A stretch of 64,000 nucleotides of DNA from Sporosarcina luteola (lineage in GTDB: Bacteria; Bacillota; Bacilli; Bacillales_A; Planococcaceae). This document shows positions 61,072 through 64,000 of the stretch, piece by piece. Made by a program: the position numbers and the translations under genes. Each line of letters opens with the position of its first letter. The first letter of the stretch is position 1. Below the pieces are notes generated by a model, which did not search any database, was not told the DNA's origin, and saw only the letters and a list, made by a program, of their open reading frames with translations. The DNA lies in the NCBI RefSeq assembly GCF_023715535.1, contig NZ_JAMBOI010000001.1, positions 124,001 through 188,000 of the forward strand, in the 5' to 3' direction.

Positions 61072-62724
61072 TCACGCCGCCGATATCGTCGACTTTCCCA
61101 ATCGTCTCATTGCAAACCCCATCAACATGAGGAGCAAAGCTAGAAATGCTAACCGTTTGCCATCCCAAAATCCGCCCGTTTTTGGCAGTGAAGAACGAGG
61201 ATCCGCATTGTTCATAGCAAAGCCGTTCATTACACCGGATTTACCTTTCGCAAAAGCTGCTGATGCATTCGCATTTCCGCTAAGTTCCCCTGTTCTGGAG
61301 CCAGAATCGGCGTCAACATCACCGGACATACCATTCCCAGCTGCAGACTCTTGTTCAGGGTCTTCGACTACATCGTCCGCGCTCGTCCCGGTCTCCATCG
61401 TTCCGTCTTCCTCATTGCTGAAACCGTCTCCGGAATCTCCCTCATTTGCAGGTGGCGTACTTGTTCCTTGACCCTCTTCATTCCCTTCTGAAGTAGCATC
61501 ATCGGTACTTTCCGGAGCATCCGGCATATCACTTTCTTCCTCAGGAGCAGTTACGCTTTCTTCCGCTCCATCACCTGTCGATGGAGGCACTACGACACTC
61601 GGTGGTTCATCGATTGCAATCGTGAACTGTCTTTGCCTCTTCAACACATCGGCGGAAACATCTTCCGTTCCCAGCAATCCAAGATCCAAGCTCACACCGC
61701 TGCTTTCCACCAATCCTCCGTCCTCAGTCGTTCTCATCTTCCGAATGAGCACACCGACAGACGTATCTTCAAGCAAACCGTCATTCAGATCTGTTTGAAT
61801 CAAACCTGCGGAAATGGATTTTCCCTCCTCATCCGCTTTCACATGCCTATCCAACACACCTACGTGAACTTCACCTAACAACGGCGCATTTTCACCGTTC
61901 ACTTCGACAAGTCCGCCGTCGAAAGAGTTTGCCGTTCTATCGCCTGAAGCCACGTCCACATTCAAATCATCCGTCACCGGGGTTTCCAATTCGACAGAAG
62001 CAAGTGATGTTCTCATCCCAGCTTCTGATCGCTCACGCTTCAACACAGACACGCCGAGATCATCCAAAATCCCTTCGTCATCGTCGACAGAAACATCAAC
62101 GACAGCCGACATTTCACGTTTATCCGACCCGCCTTCCGAATTCCCCACTCCCAATAAGTCGACAGAAGCATCATCAAGAAGGCCATTATCGACATCCGTT
62201 TGAATCAAACCCGCGGAAACGGATTTTCCATCTTCGTCGGCAGTCACATGTTTATCCAACACACCGACATGCGTCCCGCCAAGCACCGGCAGATCTTCCG
62301 CATTCACTTCGACCACTCCGCCATCGAACGAACCTGTCGTCTTTTCACCTGAAACAACGTCAACCGACACATCATCCGTCAATGTCGACTCAAATTCGAC
62401 CGTCGCCAACGACGCCTTTGATTCAGTTTTCTCCAGCACTGACACATCCAGATCATCCACAACGCCGTCACTTACCTTTACAGTAGCCAATGCTTCTGAA
62501 GCCTCTGTCTCCGGATTGGATGGAATATTCACATTGACATCGCCAACAATCGGCACGTCCAAAACTTCCACATCAAGCACCGATGATTTTCCTTCCTTTT
62601 CACTCAACACGTTCACATTAATAATCGAATCATCTTCGGCTGCAGAGACATTCGAATGCGACAAACCGAACGCAACACATAGACCAAACGTTAAAACCCC
62701 AATGCTTTTAACCTTGTTTTTCAT
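61072..62724 (-). CDS. LPKTG-anchored surface protein with internal duplication
   Basis: A 550-residue surface protein with a signal peptide (1-28, SNVSA). A duplicated region matches about 105-190 to 240-325 (SLATVEFESTLTDDVSVDV versus SLASVELETPVTDDLNVDV; AGLIQTDVDNGLLDD versus AGLIQTDLNDGLLED), so the repeat period is about 135 residues. Then comes an acidic Ser/Thr/Pro-rich wall-spanning stretch (about 375-500), LPKTG at 513-517, a hydrophobic helix and the basic end. It is the likely substrate of the sortase encoded next. AAGGAGAGG precedes the ATG. No adhesin fold recognised; the repeats are acidic and glycine-poor. Confidence 0.85.
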   Translation of the reverse strand: MKNKVKSIGVLTFGLCVAFGLSHSNVSAAEDDSIINVNVLSEKEGKSSVLDVEVLDVPIVGDVNVNIPSNPETEASEALATVKVSDGVVDDLDVSVLEKTESKASLATVEFESTLTDDVSVDVVSGEKTTGSFDGGVVEVNAEDLPVLGGTHVGVLDKHVTADEDGKSVSAGLIQTDVDNGLLDDASVDLLGVGNSEGGSDKREMSAVVDVSVDDDEGILDDLGVSVLKRERSEAGMRTSLASVELETPVTDDLNVDVASGDRTANSFDGGLVEVNGENAPLLGEVHVGVLDRHVKADEEGKSISAGLIQTDLNDGLLEDTSVGVLIRKMRTTEDGGLVESSGVSLDLGLLGTEDVSADVLKRQRQFTIAIDEPPSVVVPPSTGDGAEESVTAPEEESDMPDAPESTDDATSEGNEEGQGTSTPPANEGDSGDGFSNEEDGTMETGTSADDVVEDPEQESAAGNGMSGDVDADSGSRTGELSGNANASAAFAKGKSGVMNGFAMNNADPRSSLPKTGGFWDGKRLAFLALLLMLMGFAMRRLGKSTISAA

Positions 62725-62742
62725 TTTGCTTCCTCTCCTTTT

Positions 62743-63828
62743 TTACTTTATTTCTTGTAAAAAAGGATTGGTTTGGGGCGGTTGGCCGGGTGGCGCATGA
62801 ACCCATTGGATTCTCATAAATTCGTCGGAATGAACCCACTGCCTACTCGACAAATAGCGGAGCATCGAAAATCCATCAACGATTCCTGTCACGAAATCGG
62901 CATTTCCGTTATGAGCAACAACAGGAGAAACGACTGACGTATTTCCCGTAGTAATCGCAATCGGAATTCCATCCCGCTGCGTACTTGATTGGATAGGAAC
63001 CGCAGGCGTTTCCTGCTTAGCTGGTGTTTCTTTTTTGATCTTCGCAACGTTAACAACTTGTTTCACAGGACCCGCAACAGTTTGTAAAGGATCTTCATTT
63101 GAAATAAAAGTCGTCTCTTCAACTACTATCTGTACAGTGGATTCCGCGTTTTCCGGGAAATCAATCTCAGAAACCTGGTCGTCATTCTCCACTTCTTGAC
63201 GGGTATCAATAACCGGTTGTTCACTCACTTTGTCTGTCTGCGAATCTCTTGAAGGCGTATCAACTACTTGCGGAAGTACTGGAGTTTCATTCTCAGTTAC
63301 TTTTCCAAGTGAATCTGCCGTCTCTTCAACTTCCGCGACTTCAAAAGTATCATTCATCGTCTCTGTCGTCTTATTTACAACTTTTCCAACTTCATCAAAC
63401 ACCGGAGTAGCAACAGGGACTTCAGGCAACTCCTCCACAATCCCAGTAACTCCCGATGTCACAGTTTGAACCGTCTCTGTCGCATCTTCAACAACAGGCA
63501 CAACATTGTCAACCGTTTCTTCAACAAATTCAATAGTATGATTCACAATCTCAGAAACCGGTTGTTTAGTAGAAGGATCGACTAGGGTTTCAACCGTACC
63601 TTTTGTGAACGTCACAGCATCCCGCACCGTCTGATCCGTCCCCTCCACCGCCGACCCGACAACATCACCCACCGACTCAGTCGTTTCAGTCACCGTCGAT
63701 TCAACCTTCTCCAATACTCCAGACAAAATACCAGTTCTATAATCGCCTACCCCTTCAGCATATACAACAGATTCCGAAGAAATAAACATACAAATAAAGA
63801 GACTACTATAGAGAACCACCCATCTCAC
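62743..63828 (-). CDS. Secreted protein of the sortase D operon, function unknown
   Basis: About 361 residues with signal peptide (WVVLYSSLFICMFISSESVVYA). A long Val/Thr/Glu-rich stretch of amphipathic pattern (EKVESTVTETTESVGDVVGSAVEG and many variants, residues 30-190) follows, then a low-complexity linker and a C-terminal tail rich in Trp/Pro (QWVHSDEFMRIQWVHAPPGQ). No LPxTG. AAGGAGG lies eight bases before the GTG at 63828, while the in-frame GTG at 63837 overlaps it. First gene of a three-gene unit with the LPKTG protein and sortase. Role probably in surface assembly; not recognised. Confidence 0.7.
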   Translation of the reverse strand: MRWVVLYSSLFICMFISSESVVYAEGVGDYRTGILSGVLEKVESTVTETTESVGDVVGSAVEGTDQTVRDAVTFTKGTVETLVDPSTKQPVSEIVNHTIEFVEETVDNVVPVVEDATETVQTVTSGVTGIVEELPEVPVATPVFDEVGKVVNKTTETMNDTFEVAEVEETADSLGKVTENETPVLPQVVDTPSRDSQTDKVSEQPVIDTRQEVENDDQVSEIDFPENAESTVQIVVEETTFISNEDPLQTVAGPVKQVVNVAKIKKETPAKQETPAVPIQSSTQRDGIPIAITTGNTSVVSPVVAHNGNADFVTGIVDGFSMLRYLSSRQWVHSDEFMRIQWVHAPPGQPPQTNPFLQEIK

Positions 63829-63921
63829 ATAAGTCACCTCCTTCGTTCACATCCGTAAATTCCAAATTACTCCATCTCCTACTCACGTACCCGGCTGACA
63901 GAGAGATAAACAAATTGCGCC

Positions 63922-64000
63922 GGTGCCTGTGCAAGGTGCATTTATGACAATTCAATCCGGAGAATGAAAATACAGAAAAAAGTCAGCTGAAAAGCTAAAC
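63922..64000 (+). repeat. Palindromic RAYT-associated element, copy M (cut by window end)
   Basis: Head GGTGCCTGTGCAAGGTGCAT and the start of the hairpin (AAAAAAGTCAGCTGAAAAGC) are visible; the rest lies beyond the window. Left flank AAATTGCGCC. Confidence 0.9.

Noticed and set aside
61929..62486. 185-codon frame antisense to the LPKTG protein gene
   Set aside because: Proline/histidine/arginine-rich translation typical of a mirror frame of an acidic repeat protein.

Overview
The window looks like chromosomal DNA of an endospore-forming Bacillota, most likely a Planococcaceae member close to Sporosarcina. The reasons are AGGAGG-type ribosome binding sites, a GerA-type spore germination operon, an OpuA/GbsR osmoprotection module, S-layer-homology (SLH) surface proteins, NEAT-domain haem uptake and a class D sortase. 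The genus is an inference. No rRNA, tRNA or CRISPR array was seen.

Layout. 0-5.4 kb: start of a tricarboxylate-type binding protein, a CitA/CitB-like two-component system, small proteins and a TPR-GGDEF cyclase. 5.6-10 kb: an AT-rich island with a Gabija-like (class 2 OLD nuclease plus UvrD helicase) defence pair. 10.6-17.5 kb: AidB-like acyl-CoA dehydrogenase, the opuA operon facing its GbsR-type regulator across a perfect palindrome, and a 7 x 20-bp degenerate tandem array. 17.7-24.2 kb: two separate HTH-TPR (RRNPP-type) receptors. Each overlaps the start of a tiny secreted-peptide gene at its stop codon. The second is divergent from a secreted permuted papain-like protein whose promoter region carries a PlcR-box-shaped palindrome. 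24-34 kb: acyltransferase, SGNH hydrolase, chemoreceptor, M14 peptidase and a stalk-domain protein. 34-38 kb: a YifB-like AAA protein and a REP-associated tyrosine transposase (RAYT) flanked by palindromic repeats. 38-48 kb: a large SLH protein and a six-gene NEAT/Isd haem-uptake operon. 48-52 kb: ger operon with a broken B gene. 52-64 kb: YitT-like, SDR, SWIM, subtilase, excalibur and metal-dependent hydrolase genes, then a sortase D operon with an LPKTG substrate.

The strongest unifying signal is a family of palindromic elements, about 147 bp as single units and about 280 bp as double units. There are 13 recognisable copies plus one decayed copy, all between 20.5 kb and the window end and none in the first 20 kb. 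They share terminal inverted repeats (GGTGCCTGTGCA / TGCACAGGCACC) and an internal hairpin. One copy forms the 3' end of the RAYT gene itself. Several copies show iterated micro-duplications of host flank plus the element tip, which look like traces of repeated end-processing.

The two receptor/peptide pairs and the RAYT-linked repeat family are the best candidates for undescribed biology.
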